Below, one piece after another: positions 17,566 through 27,257 of a stretch of DNA of 64,000 nucleotides; position 1 is the stretch's first letter, and each line of letters begins with the position of its first letter. Under the pieces are notes generated by a model. That model searched no databases. It was not told where the DNA came from and saw only the letters and a program-made list of their open reading frames with translations. This DNA comes from Chloroflexota bacterium (lineage in GTDB: Bacteria > Chloroflexota > UBA11872). Position numbers and translations under genes: made by a program. The DNA is taken from positions 1-64,000 of the forward strand of contig JAPOVQ010000001.1 in NCBI GenBank assembly GCA_026708035.1, in the 5' to 3' direction.

Positions 17566-18798
17566 CTACGCGTCGTTGCCGGACGCGCCGCCGTTGTCGG
17601 CGTCGAAGCCATATTGCCGGACGATCACGTCCACGTTTCGCTCGGAGAACCGGCGCTCAGCCTCGGCGCGCGCTTGCTCGCGGAGCGCGTCCAGACCGGC
17701 GCGATCGGCCAGCATGTCCTGCAGTCCCGCCATGAACGCCTCGGCGCACGGCTCAACGAGCCGCCCGATTTCGGGAGTCACGGCTTCTCGCAGACCGCCG
17801 AGGTTGCTCGCGACGATTGGCGTGCCGGCCGCGCTGCCCTCGAGCACCACGATTCCCGCCGCTTCTTCGTACTGCGACGGCACCAGCAGCAGGTCAGCCG
17901 CGGCATACATCGAGGCGATGGTGTCGAGGCGTTCGGCTGGCGGGCCGGCAGGATCCTGCATGAGCGTCAAGTTTGGCAACGCCGTTGAAGCCTCCGCGAC
18001 CTCGGTTCCCATATCTCCTTCGGCGCCCAGCATCCGGAATTGCACGTTGGGCAGGCGCCGGGCGAGCTCGAGAACGATGCCCACGCCCTTCTTGCGCAGG
18101 AGTCGGCCAACAAAGAGGCAGGTGGGCGTCGACTTGGGCCAGCCGAGCCGCGGGCGGGCCTCGGCCTGACTGCGCGGCCGAAACACTTCGAGGTCGACCC
18201 AGTGCTGATGGGCGGTGACGCGAGCCGGGTCCAGGCCGATGGCGAGAAGCTCCTGCCGGGACGCCTCGCTCACGGTCAGCACCCGATCGGCGCGCCCGAG
18301 CAGGGAGCGCACGGCTTGCGCGAGCAGCCGGCGCTGCCGCAACTCGTAGATCGCGTGCATGCTGACGACGATCGGCTGCGGCGCACCGGTCCAGCGCATC
18401 CCCAAGGCCGCCACGGCGGCGGCCAACCCGTGCGCATGGATGACGTCGAAGCCGTCGCTATGGCGGATACGGTGTCGGACGGCGCCCACCAGCAGGCCGG
18501 GAACCAGGTAGGCAAACACCAGCGGCGCGTATGGTTCGATGCGCGGATGCCATCCGCGCCCAAACCACGGAATGCGGATGACTTCGCCGTTTGGGAGCGG
18601 TTCGCGCGACGGGGCCTTCACCGGGGCGACCAGCGGTTGGTGCGTGAGGAGCGTGACCCAGATGTCGCGCCGCGCGAGCGCGGCGATGAGGGCATCGATG
18701 TGCGTCTCGACGCCGCCACGATTGGGCGAGGCGAAGGGTGACAGCATGAGCACACGCCGACGGTCGCCGGAGTGCGAATCGCGCGCCGCCGGCGTCAT
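17566..18798 (-). CDS. Family 4 glycosyltransferase
   Basis: This is a 410-residue GT-B retaining glycosyltransferase. The N-terminal acceptor half starts RVLMLSPFASPNRGGVETHI. The C-terminal donor half contains LFVGRLLRKKGVGIVLELA and the E-x7-E motif in QYEEAAGIVVLEGSAAGTP. Its ATG overlaps the stop of the upstream partner gene by four bases, so translation is coupled to the YfhO-like module. It is not closely related to the three paralogous GT4s at 22.8, 32.3 and 34.4 kb. Confidence 0.92.
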   Translation of the reverse strand: MTPAARDSHSGDRRRVLMLSPFASPNRGGVETHIDALIAALARRDIWVTLLTHQPLVAPVKAPSREPLPNGEVIRIPWFGRGWHPRIEPYAPLVFAYLVPGLLVGAVRHRIRHSDGFDVIHAHGLAAAVAALGMRWTGAPQPIVVSMHAIYELRQRRLLAQAVRSLLGRADRVLTVSEASRQELLAIGLDPARVTAHQHWVDLEVFRPRSQAEARPRLGWPKSTPTCLFVGRLLRKKGVGIVLELARRLPNVQFRMLGAEGDMGTEVAEASTALPNLTLMQDPAGPPAERLDTIASMYAAADLLLVPSQYEEAAGIVVLEGSAAGTPIVASNLGGLREAVTPEIGRLVEPCAEAFMAGLQDMLADRAGLDALREQARAEAERRFSERNVDVIVRQYGFDADNGGASGNDA

Positions 18799-19517
18799 GT
18801 GATTGCGGCCGGCCCATGAAGCAGGCCGATAATGACGGCCGCCGCCACGCCACTGCCCACCGCCACAGCCGCCGAGCGTCCGAAGCGCCGAAGATGCAGC
18901 GAGGACTGCGCGGCGCTACCCATCACCATGCCCACCAGCAGCGCAACGGCGCCTCCGACCGCCAGGTAGAGCGGCGACTCGGTGGCCTGCACTCGCAGCC
19001 GCGTGAGCGGGCCTGCGTGGCCGGTGGCTGAAAAGGCCAGATCGACGTCAACCGGCGATCGGCCGAACTGATCGACGAGCTGCCCACCCGCATACGTATC
19101 GTTTCCCGTGGCCCCGACGTAGAGCTTCGCCGGACTGTCTTCGAGCGCCACGACCCGAATGGCAAGCAGTCCGGCTGGTAGGTCAACCGACGCCATCGCG
19201 ATTGACACCTCGCGAAGTTCAGCGCCCGGCGGCGCCTCGAAGCGAGCCGACCGGAGCGGCGGGCCATCGTCGGCACGCAGGAGGTGAACGTCCGCGTACG
19301 CCGCGGGACCGCCTTCGCTCCGCGCCCAGATAGTCACGGTGTCTATGGGGCCGCCGGCGAAGGCGACCGACTGCGTGATCGAGCCAACGATCGGTCCGAG
19401 CCCGAAGCTCGGCGCCACCGGATTCTTGGCGGTGGTCATCGGCTTCCACCCCAGGCCGACCGCGGCCCCGAGCATCAACGCCAGCACCGTGGCGAGGAGC
19501 CAGACGGCGATCCTCAT
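18795..19517 (-). CDS. Partner protein of the YfhO-like module (copy 2)
   Basis: This 240-residue protein has an N-terminal helix (residues 3-23), an extracytoplasmic region (about 30-180) and two C-terminal helices (about 185-205 and 215-235). It is a clear paralogue of the 240-residue protein at 36110-36832. Shared segments include FGLGPIVGSITQSV / FQFGPVLGSVTQTI, DGPPLRSARFEAP / DGPPLRSAVFEAP and DVDLAFSATG / DIDLAFSATG. ATG at 19517 overlaps the TGA of the giant membrane gene by four bases (19514-19517), so the two are made together. I do not recognise a named domain. Confidence 0.75.
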   Translation of the reverse strand: MRIAVWLLATVLALMLGAAVGLGWKPMTTAKNPVAPSFGLGPIVGSITQSVAFAGGPIDTVTIWARSEGGPAAYADVHLLRADDGPPLRSARFEAPPGAELREVSIAMASVDLPAGLLAIRVVALEDSPAKLYVGATGNDTYAGGQLVDQFGRSPVDVDLAFSATGHAGPLTRLRVQATESPLYLAVGGAVALLVGMVMGSAAQSSLHLRRFGRSAAVAVGSGVAAAVIIGLLHGPAAIT

Positions 19518-21589
19518 GGACGCGGACCACTTGGCCGCGGCCGGTGCGGCCACAGCGTCCAGACGGCCCACGCGAAGAGCCCCGCCCACGCTACGGCGTG
19601 GCCCACCAGCAACGCCTGGTGCAAGCGATATTCGAGGACCAGAGGGCCTGAGGCGCCGGCCTCCGTGCGCACGCGCAGCAGGTCTCGCTCGGACGCTTCG
19701 ACCGTCGCGGCATAGCCCGGCACGTCAGCGGTCCAGAGTGGGTCCCAATATTCCTGGGTGAAGATTTCGTGCGCATGCTCCCCGGCTGGCGGTAGGTCGA
19801 TGACAAGGCGATGCATGCCCTCGCGCCGCCACGGTAGCTCAATCGGTCCACGGGGACCTGTCACGTAGACCCACGGATACGCCGGCTCGACCGTGCGAAA
19901 CACCTCGTAATAGTCCGCGGTCAGCTCGAGCGCAAGACCGTCAGTCTGGCGCAGGGCCTGGGCAAGCTCCCGACCGCGGAGAGTGCCCGTTGGAACCAGC
20001 ACCCGGGACACGCCGTGGGCGCGGAGCGTGTCGGCGAGGTCCGACGGGCCGGCTTCGATTAGCGACACGAGGCGGTCGCCGACCAGCGAGTTTTCCGTCG
20101 CATAGGGCGTGGTGACGGCCAGCGTTTCGATGGCGTGCAAGACACGGTGATGCTGCGACCACTCCGGGGACCGCAAGGGCCACACGGCCAGAACCGTGCG
20201 GGAGCCGGCGGCGGCGTTGCGCCGGTCGATTTCCTCGGGCACCGTGCGGAACGAGGCCGGGAACCGCTCGGGCACCAGGCTCAGGGTCCGATCGTCCCAG
20301 AGCATGCGCTGGATCCCCGGCACCATAAAGGCCGCCAGCAATAGCCCGAGGACTGCTGCCTGGATGGTTCCGACGGCCGGCAGGCGGCGTGGGGCAATTC
20401 GGACGAGCGTCGCCGGTGCGAGGGCAAGTCCGGGCAGATAGGCCAGGGCCAGCGCGCCGGAGAGCTTGTCCGGTTCTCTGAGCGCCCAGCCGAACGGGGC
20501 ATGCGCGGCGACGGCCAGGTAGCCGGGGCGCAGCCCCTCGTGCCAGCTGGCAATCTGAATGAACGCCGTAGCTGCGCCGACGACGGCGGCGTATCCCAGC
20601 ACGCGGCGCTGACTGGGCTGGCGCCAAAACGCCAGTGCGAGCAAGGCGACCGGGATCAGGGCGGCCATGCGCCACCCCGGCAAAGCGGTGGCCGCGGGCT
20701 TCAGGCCCCCGCCGAAGAATGTGTGCCCCGTCAGGGTGAGGGTGTCGATGACGGATTGGCCGCTCTCGAGCACCGGCTGGACATCAGTTCCTTCGGCGTA
20801 CCTGGGTCCGGTGGGCGACCCGGCGGCTGCCGTGACCAGGAGCGGTATCAGGATGAATGCGGCGAATACGGCAGTGCCACCGAGGAACGCCACAGCGGCT
20901 GCGCCGATCGGGAGGCGGGGGCCGCGACTGGTGACGGCGGCGAAGGCGAACCATCCGAGGCCCACGAGCAGGCCAATCGCCATGTAGTGCGGCGAGGTGG
21001 CGACGGCAAATGCCAGCATGGCGGCCGCCGCCAGCGCGCGATGGATTCGAGCGCGAGAGTTCTGCGTGCGGGTCGCCGACACGACGAGACCGAGCACCAG
21101 CGGCAGCAGCACGCCGCTCACGTGGACGCCCAACTGCTCCCAGCGCGCCAGCGTCCAGGGATTGAGCGCCCAAAACAGGCCAGCCAGCACGAGGCCGAGG
21201 CGAATTGCGACAGGATGTTGGGCTCGAGTTTCTGGTCCCGTCACCAACCGGGCACCGAAATATCCGCCGAGGAATCCCAAGACGTGCCAACTCAGCCAGT
21301 GAAACTTGCCCGCCACTTCCGTGGTGAGGTCGAAGGCTTGAACGAGATAGCCCCAGGGCACATAGGTGTACGTGCGCATGACATTGACGAGCACGGTGCC
21401 GTAGGAGGTATCCCAGGCACTGGTGAAGCGACGAGTCCAGAACTCGTTGGCGAACGGATAGCCGAGATCGCCCTGAATGATTTCGCCCGGCGTCGCGACG
21501 ACCCGCCAGCCCGCGGCGAGGGTGAGCAACAGGCCGAGCGCAATCCACGCCGAATCGCGGGCCAGCAGCCGGGCGATGTGGGTGGTCAT
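19514..21589 (-). CDS. YfhO/GT-C-like giant membrane protein (copy 2)
   Basis: This is a 691-residue multi-pass protein. The first helix is at about 15-33, followed by an outer loop with an acidic site (Asp41 in GDLGYPF). NPWTLARWEQLGVHVSG and SPHYMAIGLLVG are in the core, and the REPDKLSGALALAYLPG motif is near 370-390. The C-terminal region (about 440-650) is extracytoplasmic and contains DYYEVFRT and EYWDPLW, resembling YfhO C-termini; a last helix follows. It is the closest relative of copy 4 (36829-38988). It heads an operon with a coupled partner, a GT4 and a GT2. A GT-C glycosyltransferase role is inferred. Confidence 0.78.
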   Translation of the reverse strand: MTTHIARLLARDSAWIALGLLLTLAAGWRVVATPGEIIQGDLGYPFANEFWTRRFTSAWDTSYGTVLVNVMRTYTYVPWGYLVQAFDLTTEVAGKFHWLSWHVLGFLGGYFGARLVTGPETRAQHPVAIRLGLVLAGLFWALNPWTLARWEQLGVHVSGVLLPLVLGLVVSATRTQNSRARIHRALAAAAMLAFAVATSPHYMAIGLLVGLGWFAFAAVTSRGPRLPIGAAAVAFLGGTAVFAAFILIPLLVTAAAGSPTGPRYAEGTDVQPVLESGQSVIDTLTLTGHTFFGGGLKPAATALPGWRMAALIPVALLALAFWRQPSQRRVLGYAAVVGAATAFIQIASWHEGLRPGYLAVAAHAPFGWALREPDKLSGALALAYLPGLALAPATLVRIAPRRLPAVGTIQAAVLGLLLAAFMVPGIQRMLWDDRTLSLVPERFPASFRTVPEEIDRRNAAAGSRTVLAVWPLRSPEWSQHHRVLHAIETLAVTTPYATENSLVGDRLVSLIEAGPSDLADTLRAHGVSRVLVPTGTLRGRELAQALRQTDGLALELTADYYEVFRTVEPAYPWVYVTGPRGPIELPWRREGMHRLVIDLPPAGEHAHEIFTQEYWDPLWTADVPGYAATVEASERDLLRVRTEAGASGPLVLEYRLHQALLVGHAVAWAGLFAWAVWTLWPHRPRPSGPRP

Positions 21590-21781
21590 TGAGACGACTT
21601 CGGCTGGTGGGCGAAGATTCGCGCCAGCGGCAATATGAGGCCAGGTGCGTTGAGTACTATTCCGACCACCAACCCGTCAGGGATCCAGCGCACTCACCGG
21701 CAACGAATGCACCGTCAGGCACCTTACATCGTGGTGTGGGAATCATGATGATCCGCCATCGGCCACGCGCCACCTGCATGC

Positions 21782-22675
21782 ATGCACCGCGCCGCTGACT
21801 CGGGGTCACCGCGGGCATCGTGGGAGCGGCTCGCCCACGTTTTGACCAATGTCGGAGATCTGTCCTATCGACGGCGGATCCAGTCCATTGCGGAGTATCT
21901 GGATCCCAAGCCAGAGCAGCGCATCCTCGACTTGGGGGCGGGCGAGGGCTTCGTGAGCCTGGCCCTGCGCGAGGCCTTTGGCTGCCGCATCGTGGCGCTG
22001 GACGCCGCGCCACCGATTCTGCACCAGGGCATTGATCGCGACGTTCACGGGTCCCGACACGTGTGGCTGCTGGGCGATGGCGCCCAACTGCCGTTTCGCG
22101 ACGGGAGCTTCGATGGGGTGGTGTGCTCGGAGGTGTTGGAGCACGTGGAGGACGACACCGCCGTGGTGCGTGAGATTGCGCGGGTGCTCAAGTCCGGTAG
22201 CGTAGCCGCGCTGACCGTGCCCTGTGCGAACTATCCGGCGTTGTGGGACCCGTTGAATTGGGTGCGTGAGCGGCTTGGGTTAGGCCACTTCAGCCCGGAT
22301 TCGGGTTTCTGGGGCGGGCTTTGGGCCATGCATCTGCGCCTCTATCGTCCGGATGAGTTTCGGCGGGCGGTCGCAAGCGACGAGCGCCTGGAAGTGACGC
22401 ACCTCGAGGGCCTGACCCGGTGGTGTCTGCCGTTCAACCACATGCTGCTGTGGACCGGCAAGCAGTTGTACGGGCGATTGCCGGAATCTTCAGCGGCCTA
22501 TCGTTCGATGGAGAAATTCGAGTACTCGCGCACGCCGCATCGGCGCCTCAGCCTGAACCCGATCACGTGGGGACTGCGACTGATGCAGGCGATCGATCGC
22601 CGCAACGACACGTTGCGGGATCCGTTGGGGCCGAGCACGAATCTGGCCATTCGCGCGGTGAGGAGATCTCCTTAG
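21782..22675 (+). CDS. Class I SAM-dependent methyltransferase
   Basis: This 297-residue protein has the SAM-binding motif ILDLGAGEGFV (about residues 48-58), an acidic end of strand 2 (VALDAAP) and the LPFRDGSFDGVVCSEVLEHVED block typical of Methyltransf_11 enzymes. The C-terminal extension (about 190-297) is unusual and may recognise the acceptor. Its place among glycosyltransferase genes suggests methylation of a sugar or lipid-linked glycan intermediate. It is divergent from copy 2 of the giant membrane protein, with 192 bases between the starts that must hold promoters for both. Confidence 0.88.
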   Translation: MHRAADSGSPRASWERLAHVLTNVGDLSYRRRIQSIAEYLDPKPEQRILDLGAGEGFVSLALREAFGCRIVALDAAPPILHQGIDRDVHGSRHVWLLGDGAQLPFRDGSFDGVVCSEVLEHVEDDTAVVREIARVLKSGSVAALTVPCANYPALWDPLNWVRERLGLGHFSPDSGFWGGLWAMHLRLYRPDEFRRAVASDERLEVTHLEGLTRWCLPFNHMLLWTGKQLYGRLPESSAAYRSMEKFEYSRTPHRRLSLNPITWGLRLMQAIDRRNDTLRDPLGPSTNLAIRAVRRSP

Positions 22676-22780
22676 CCATCAGCGGCGCAGGCGTCGTTGA
22701 CTCGCCGGCCCCGGCAGCTCGGGCGAACTGCGGCGGCACCACAGGGCGGAGGCATCCGCCGGTCTTGCGACGGGGGTCGG

Positions 22781-23929
22781 CTACGTCCGATGGTCCGCAA
22801 TCGCCGCGAGCTCGCGCTCGGCGATGTCGGCCCAGTCCAGCGAGCGCACGCGGGCCCGTCCTCGCTCGGCAAGGTCCCGGCGCCCGGCGTCGTCCGCCAG
22901 AAGCGACAAGATCTCGTCGGCAAACGCCAACGTGTCGCCCTTCGGAACGGCGCGGAAGGCCTCGCCCCAGACCTCTCTGAGCTCCGGCAGATCGAAGGCG
23001 ATCACGGGCATGCCCAGCGCCATCGCTTCACCGATCGCGATGGCCCAGTTCTCTTTGAACGACGGGTGCACGAAGAGCCGGGCGGTGCGAAGGGTGGTAA
23101 AGGCCTTGGTGGCATCGAGAATCAGCCCCAAGAAGTCGATGTTGCCGTCGAGTCCGAGCGCGCGAACTCGCGCTTGGGCGGCTTCTATGTCTATGCCGCC
23201 ACCGATGATCGCCAGCCTGGCGTTTGGCGCCGCCGCCACGACGAGCTTCCAGGCGTCGATGAGCGCGAATACTCCCTTTTCAGCCGAGACGCGCATGAAC
23301 GTCGCCGCGTCATACCTCCGTGCCTGCGTTGTTCGAGCGATGGCGTCCAGCGCGGTCAAGTCCACGCCGCAGGGAACGCCGACGACGCGGCTCTTTGGGA
23401 ACCCCAAGCCGTAGAGTTGTCGAGTCGTGGCGGGTGACACCGCGAGCACGCGGTTGGCTCCCGGCGCTGCCACGAGTAGCGATAGCCGCTCGGAAACGAG
23501 GAACGCCAGGGATTGGTACCAATGATGGCCCTCGCGTTGCCAGAACCTCCATGCCGGGATGTTGTGCGCCACAACTGCCCAGCGCACGCGCCTTCGGTAC
23601 CAGAGCTTGAGTATCAATCCGGGCAGGGTGTCGTAGAGCTGTTCGTTGGCGCTCACGATCACGTCCGGCCGCAGGCGCAGGAGCGACCGCGGGAGCCGGA
23701 GGCACACAGTCAGGGCACGCAGCATGAATGACCACCGGCTCTCGCCACCGTGCCAGGCAACAATGTGCGGCTGGACCGTGAGGCCACGCCTCTCGAACAA
23801 ATCAGTGCTCGCCACACTGCCCATGAGGTGAATCTCATGGCCGGCCTGGGCCCAATGCTTCGCGACTTCGATGATCCGAATGTCCCCGCCGGCCACGCCG
23901 ACGGCCTCTTGTCCGGCGATGCCGTTCAC
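22781..23929 (-). CDS. Family 4 glycosyltransferase, paralogue A, with unclear start
   Basis: This 382-residue GT-B enzyme is related to the two tandem GT4s at 32.3 and 34.4 kb. All share a DGG/AGG-x-x-RIIE opening, HEIHLMGS and RPDVIVSANEQLYD-like segments. The donor half has MRVSAEKGVFALIDAW and an E-x7-E-like SFKENWAIAIGEAMALG. The first usable start, GTG at 23929, falls inside the first beta strand. The homologous residues IRILLIV lie in frame just upstream (23930-23947) but have only ATA, ATT or CTG as possible starts before a TAG at 23963. Either a non-standard start is used or the N-terminus is damaged. Confidence 0.85.
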   Translation of the reverse strand: MNGIAGQEAVGVAGGDIRIIEVAKHWAQAGHEIHLMGSVASTDLFERRGLTVQPHIVAWHGGESRWSFMLRALTVCLRLPRSLLRLRPDVIVSANEQLYDTLPGLILKLWYRRRVRWAVVAHNIPAWRFWQREGHHWYQSLAFLVSERLSLLVAAPGANRVLAVSPATTRQLYGLGFPKSRVVGVPCGVDLTALDAIARTTQARRYDAATFMRVSAEKGVFALIDAWKLVVAAAPNARLAIIGGGIDIEAAQARVRALGLDGNIDFLGLILDATKAFTTLRTARLFVHPSFKENWAIAIGEAMALGMPVIAFDLPELREVWGEAFRAVPKGDTLAFADEILSLLADDAGRRDLAERGRARVRSLDWADIAERELAAIADHRT

Positions 23930-23965
23930 GATCAGGAGAATGCGTATGGTTCCGGGCCCTGCCTA

Positions 23966-24383
23966 TCCACGAAGCTCGTGAAGCTAGCAGAACGGCGGTG
24001 GGCGTCGTGGACGCCGACCGGTGCGACTGGCGGTCCTCCTACCCCTCGGCATAGGTGCTAGACGGGGCAGCGTTGGTACGATAACTGAAGGAACACCGCC
24101 GGCCGGGATGGCCTGACGCCGCCCGGCCATGGCCGCGTCTATCCAGGCGATGTGCAATTCACCAAATCCCAGGCATCGAGCGCCGCCGCATGCTGCGGGC
24201 ATGGCCGGCCCGTGGGCCGGGTCGGCGTTTGGGCCGTGACGGTGCACCCACGCTGACGGCTCGCTTGGGCACAGTGCCGCGACGGTCCAGGTCGCCGTCG
24301 CGACGCGCGATCCGGATCTCCGGCGGCGCTGCCGCACGGATGAGTGCTCGACGCGCGGTCGGCCCGGATCTGAATCGTCGCCA
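23966..24383. other. Gene-free spacer between divergent GT4 and carbamoyltransferase
   Basis: This is 418 bases of high-G+C sequence with several short inverted repeats (for example GGCCGGCCCGTGGGCCGG near 24206). The open frames here do not look like proteins. It should carry the promoters of two divergent genes, but I cannot identify them with confidence. Confidence 0.4.
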
Positions 24384-26183
24384 ATGACCAACACGCCAAT
24401 CATCACGCTTGGCATTCACGACGGAATGGTGGCCGCGGCCGCCCTCGTCGTCGATGGCGAACTCCGCGCGGCCTGCGCCGAAGAGCGCCTGACGCGCAAG
24501 AAGAACCAAGCAGGCATTCCGCTGCACGCAGTCGAAGCAGTGTTGGCGACGGCGGGCCACACGATCGATGACGTTGACCTGATCGCGATCAGCACCCAGG
24601 ACGGGATCATGCCGACCGTCGACGACGTGCCGGCGTCACAGGCGACACGGCGGTTCTATGACCTATACGGCGCTGGGTGGAGCCTGCTGGCGTCGATTGA
24701 GCGGCTCTGGCCAGCAAGCCGAGCCCTCACCCTGCCCTCCGATGCGGCCCGCCGGCTTGGCCGGTCAGTCCTCCAGCGCGCACGCGCCGCCGCGGTTGTC
24801 GACGCAACCGGGGCCGATGCCGAGCGGATGGTGTTCTACGACCACCACACCGCGCATGCCATGGCGTTGGCTCCGCTGATCGGCCCCGAGCCGACCCTGG
24901 CCTTCACCCTGGATGGCGAGGGCGACGGCTTGAGCGGAGCGGTCGCGTGGTACCGCAACGGCCAGCCGCCGGAGCGACTCGGCGCGGTGTCCCGCAATGC
25001 CTCGCTCGGTCACGTCTACGCCGGAGTGACCGGCCACCTGCGGATGACGCCGCACCAGGACGAATTCAAGGTCATGGGCATGGCGCCCTACGCGCACGCC
25101 GGCGCGCGCGACGCGTGTTATCAGCGCCTGCGATCCCTGCTCTGGGTGGCGAAGGACCGGTCTGGCGCGCCGACCATGGCGGCCTCGCGGGGCACGCGTC
25201 TAGTGCATCGATTCATTGGCGACTACCTGCGGGAGTTCAGGTTCGACGCACAGTGCGGGGCGGTGCAGCGCCTGTGCGAGGAGACCATTCTGGAATGGAT
25301 GTCGGCCTGGGTGCGGCATCTGGGTCTCGACCGCGAAGGCGTGGACATCGGGCTGGGCGGCGGGGTTTTCATGAACGTCAAGGCCAACATGCAGATCGCT
25401 CAACAGGACTGGGCCAACTCGGTCACGCCGATTCCCAGCTGTGGCGACGAGTCCTGCGCCGTCGGTGCGGCATTCCTCGGCTACATGGACGCCTGTACCG
25501 TGGCCGGGCGCCAACCGCAGTTTCAGCAGGCCAATCACCTCTACCTTGGGCCGGGCTGGAGCAACGCCGACATCAGGCCGACCGTCGATCGAGCCGCCGG
25601 CGAGCACGGGCTCCGCGTGGAGCGTCCCAAGGACATTGCCGACCGCACCGCGGCCTTGCTGGCGAAGGGCCACGTCGTCGCGCGCTTTCGCGGGCGCATG
25701 GAGTGGGGCGCCCGCGCTCTGGGCAATCGGTCCATCCTCGCCGATCCCTCGCGGCACGACAGCGTGCGCGAGATCAACAAGCGCATCAAGAGCCGCGACT
25801 TCTGGATGCCCTTTGCCGCCACGGTTCTCGACGAGGCGGCATCGACCTATCTGCAAACGCCGCCGGCCCCGACGTCGCCCCACATGATGCTCGCCTTCGA
25901 CACCGTGCCGGACCGCTGGCACGAGATCGCCGCCGGGACGCATCCCTACGACCGCTCCTGCCGGGCGCAGATTCTCGAGCGCCGAGCGAATCCGGAGTAT
26001 TACCGCCTGATTGAGCGCTTTCGCGATCGCACCGGGATCGGCGCCGTGCTCAATACCAGCCTGAACTTGCACGGCGACCCGATGGTGAACTCACCGGACG
26101 ACGCGCTGCGCACCCTCCTCGAGAGCGACCTCGCCTATCTAGCGCTCGAGGACTTCCTCATCAGCAAGCCGTCCGCCGCGTAG
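24384..26183 (+). CDS. Carbamoyltransferase (NodU/TobZ family)
   Basis: This 599-residue cytoplasmic enzyme transfers a carbamoyl group from carbamoyl phosphate, via carbamoyl-adenylate, to a hydroxyl of a sugar or natural product. The N-terminal domain begins TLGIHDGMVAAAALV and includes the metal and adenylate site DHHTAHA (around residue 155) and TLDGEGDG. GGGVFMNVKANMQ follows, and the C-terminal domain has GARALGNRSILADPS and RDFWMPFAATV. Length is normal. In this locus a surface sugar is the likely acceptor. Its 3' end overlaps the convergent partner gene at 26139 by 45 bases. Confidence 0.92.
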   Translation: MTNTPIITLGIHDGMVAAAALVVDGELRAACAEERLTRKKNQAGIPLHAVEAVLATAGHTIDDVDLIAISTQDGIMPTVDDVPASQATRRFYDLYGAGWSLLASIERLWPASRALTLPSDAARRLGRSVLQRARAAAVVDATGADAERMVFYDHHTAHAMALAPLIGPEPTLAFTLDGEGDGLSGAVAWYRNGQPPERLGAVSRNASLGHVYAGVTGHLRMTPHQDEFKVMGMAPYAHAGARDACYQRLRSLLWVAKDRSGAPTMAASRGTRLVHRFIGDYLREFRFDAQCGAVQRLCEETILEWMSAWVRHLGLDREGVDIGLGGGVFMNVKANMQIAQQDWANSVTPIPSCGDESCAVGAAFLGYMDACTVAGRQPQFQQANHLYLGPGWSNADIRPTVDRAAGEHGLRVERPKDIADRTAALLAKGHVVARFRGRMEWGARALGNRSILADPSRHDSVREINKRIKSRDFWMPFAATVLDEAASTYLQTPPAPTSPHMMLAFDTVPDRWHEIAAGTHPYDRSCRAQILERRANPEYYRLIERFRDRTGIGAVLNTSLNLHGDPMVNSPDDALRTLLESDLAYLALEDFLISKPSAA

Positions 26184-27257
26184 CCGGGAGGCGGCCGCCC
26201 GTGTCGCCGTGCCCAGTAGCGCCCAGGCGCCGGTCAGGAAGGCCAAGGCCGTCGCCACGTCATAGGCCTCCTGCGTGACGGCCGCAGCCGCCGCGCCCCC
26301 GAGAGGGATGGGAGCGAGATACCAATGTCGGATCGCGGCGACTGTTGCAAGCCACAAGCCCCGAGCGACACTGACGACGCTGGCGACGGCTGCCCGAGGC
26401 GCCGCGACGACGATGACGGTCAACCCAGCGATCACCACGATGGGAAACGCGAGCATGGCGGCGATGCCGGTCGGCGTCAGACCACTCAGGATTCCAATGT
26501 GAGTTCCCGTATTGAGCGGCACGCTGAGATGCGCCGTAGCCATGAAGAGCCACACCACCAGCGCGGCGAGGCCGGCGAGCGTCGTGGCAGCCGCCGCGAA
26601 TCGCCCGTACATGCTTGCGACGAGCATGGCCGCCGCCGCGCCGACCAATGCCGCCAGCACGGCGACACCGGCAGCAACGGCAAGCGCCCGCTGTTCCAAG
26701 GCCGCCACGATGGCCTCCAGATGGAGCGCGGGCGGCAGACGTTGAAACATCCGGTGGCCCAACGCAAGAAACCCCCGCAGCGGCTGACCCATGATGGTGA
26801 GTTGCGATCTTGCGTTTGGATCACCGATGTCGACGCCCCGCAGCACCACTCCGCCGCCGGGCGCGTCGAGTACGCGTACGGCCAATGTGTAGCCGTCACT
26901 CTCGGTTGGCACGGGGAACGTGGCCACATATTCCGCCATGCCCGAGCCGGTGAGGCGCAGCCGATCGGCCCACTCCACGGAGTCGCCACGCTCGAGCCGC
27001 ACTTCGAGCGTTGGCGGCGCCGCGACCGATGCGGTCGGGCGCGCCTGAAATCCCACAAACAGCTCCGGCCCACGCTCGGGGCTGATCGCCTGCCGCATGC
27101 TCCACCCCGGGAGCAACGGTCCAATCTCGAAAGGCTCACCGTCCACGCCACCGACGACCAGGGGTCCCGCCGGCCAGCCAACGGCGGCGGCCACGCTGAG
27201 GGCCACGGCCACGATCCAAACTGCCGGGACGACGGGCCGGCGTCGTCTCACAGTCAC
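26139..27257 (-). CDS. Partner protein of the YfhO-like module (copy 3, extended)
   Basis: This 372-residue protein starts from the GTG at 27257, which overlaps the TGA of the giant membrane gene by four bases. One N-terminal helix (about 12-32) is followed by an extracytoplasmic domain (about 35-180). There are then about six C-terminal helices instead of two, making it longer than the 240-residue copies. The opening FEIGPLLPGWSMRQAISPERG corresponds to the FGLGP...V...S/T region of the other partners. Function unknown. The coding end overlaps the convergent carbamoyltransferase gene. Confidence 0.7.
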   Translation of the reverse strand: MTVRRRRPVVPAVWIVAVALSVAAAVGWPAGPLVVGGVDGEPFEIGPLLPGWSMRQAISPERGPELFVGFQARPTASVAAPPTLEVRLERGDSVEWADRLRLTGSGMAEYVATFPVPTESDGYTLAVRVLDAPGGGVVLRGVDIGDPNARSQLTIMGQPLRGFLALGHRMFQRLPPALHLEAIVAALEQRALAVAAGVAVLAALVGAAAAMLVASMYGRFAAAATTLAGLAALVVWLFMATAHLSVPLNTGTHIGILSGLTPTGIAAMLAFPIVVIAGLTVIVVAAPRAAVASVVSVARGLWLATVAAIRHWYLAPIPLGGAAAAAVTQEAYDVATALAFLTGAWALLGTATRAAASRLRGGRLADEEVLER

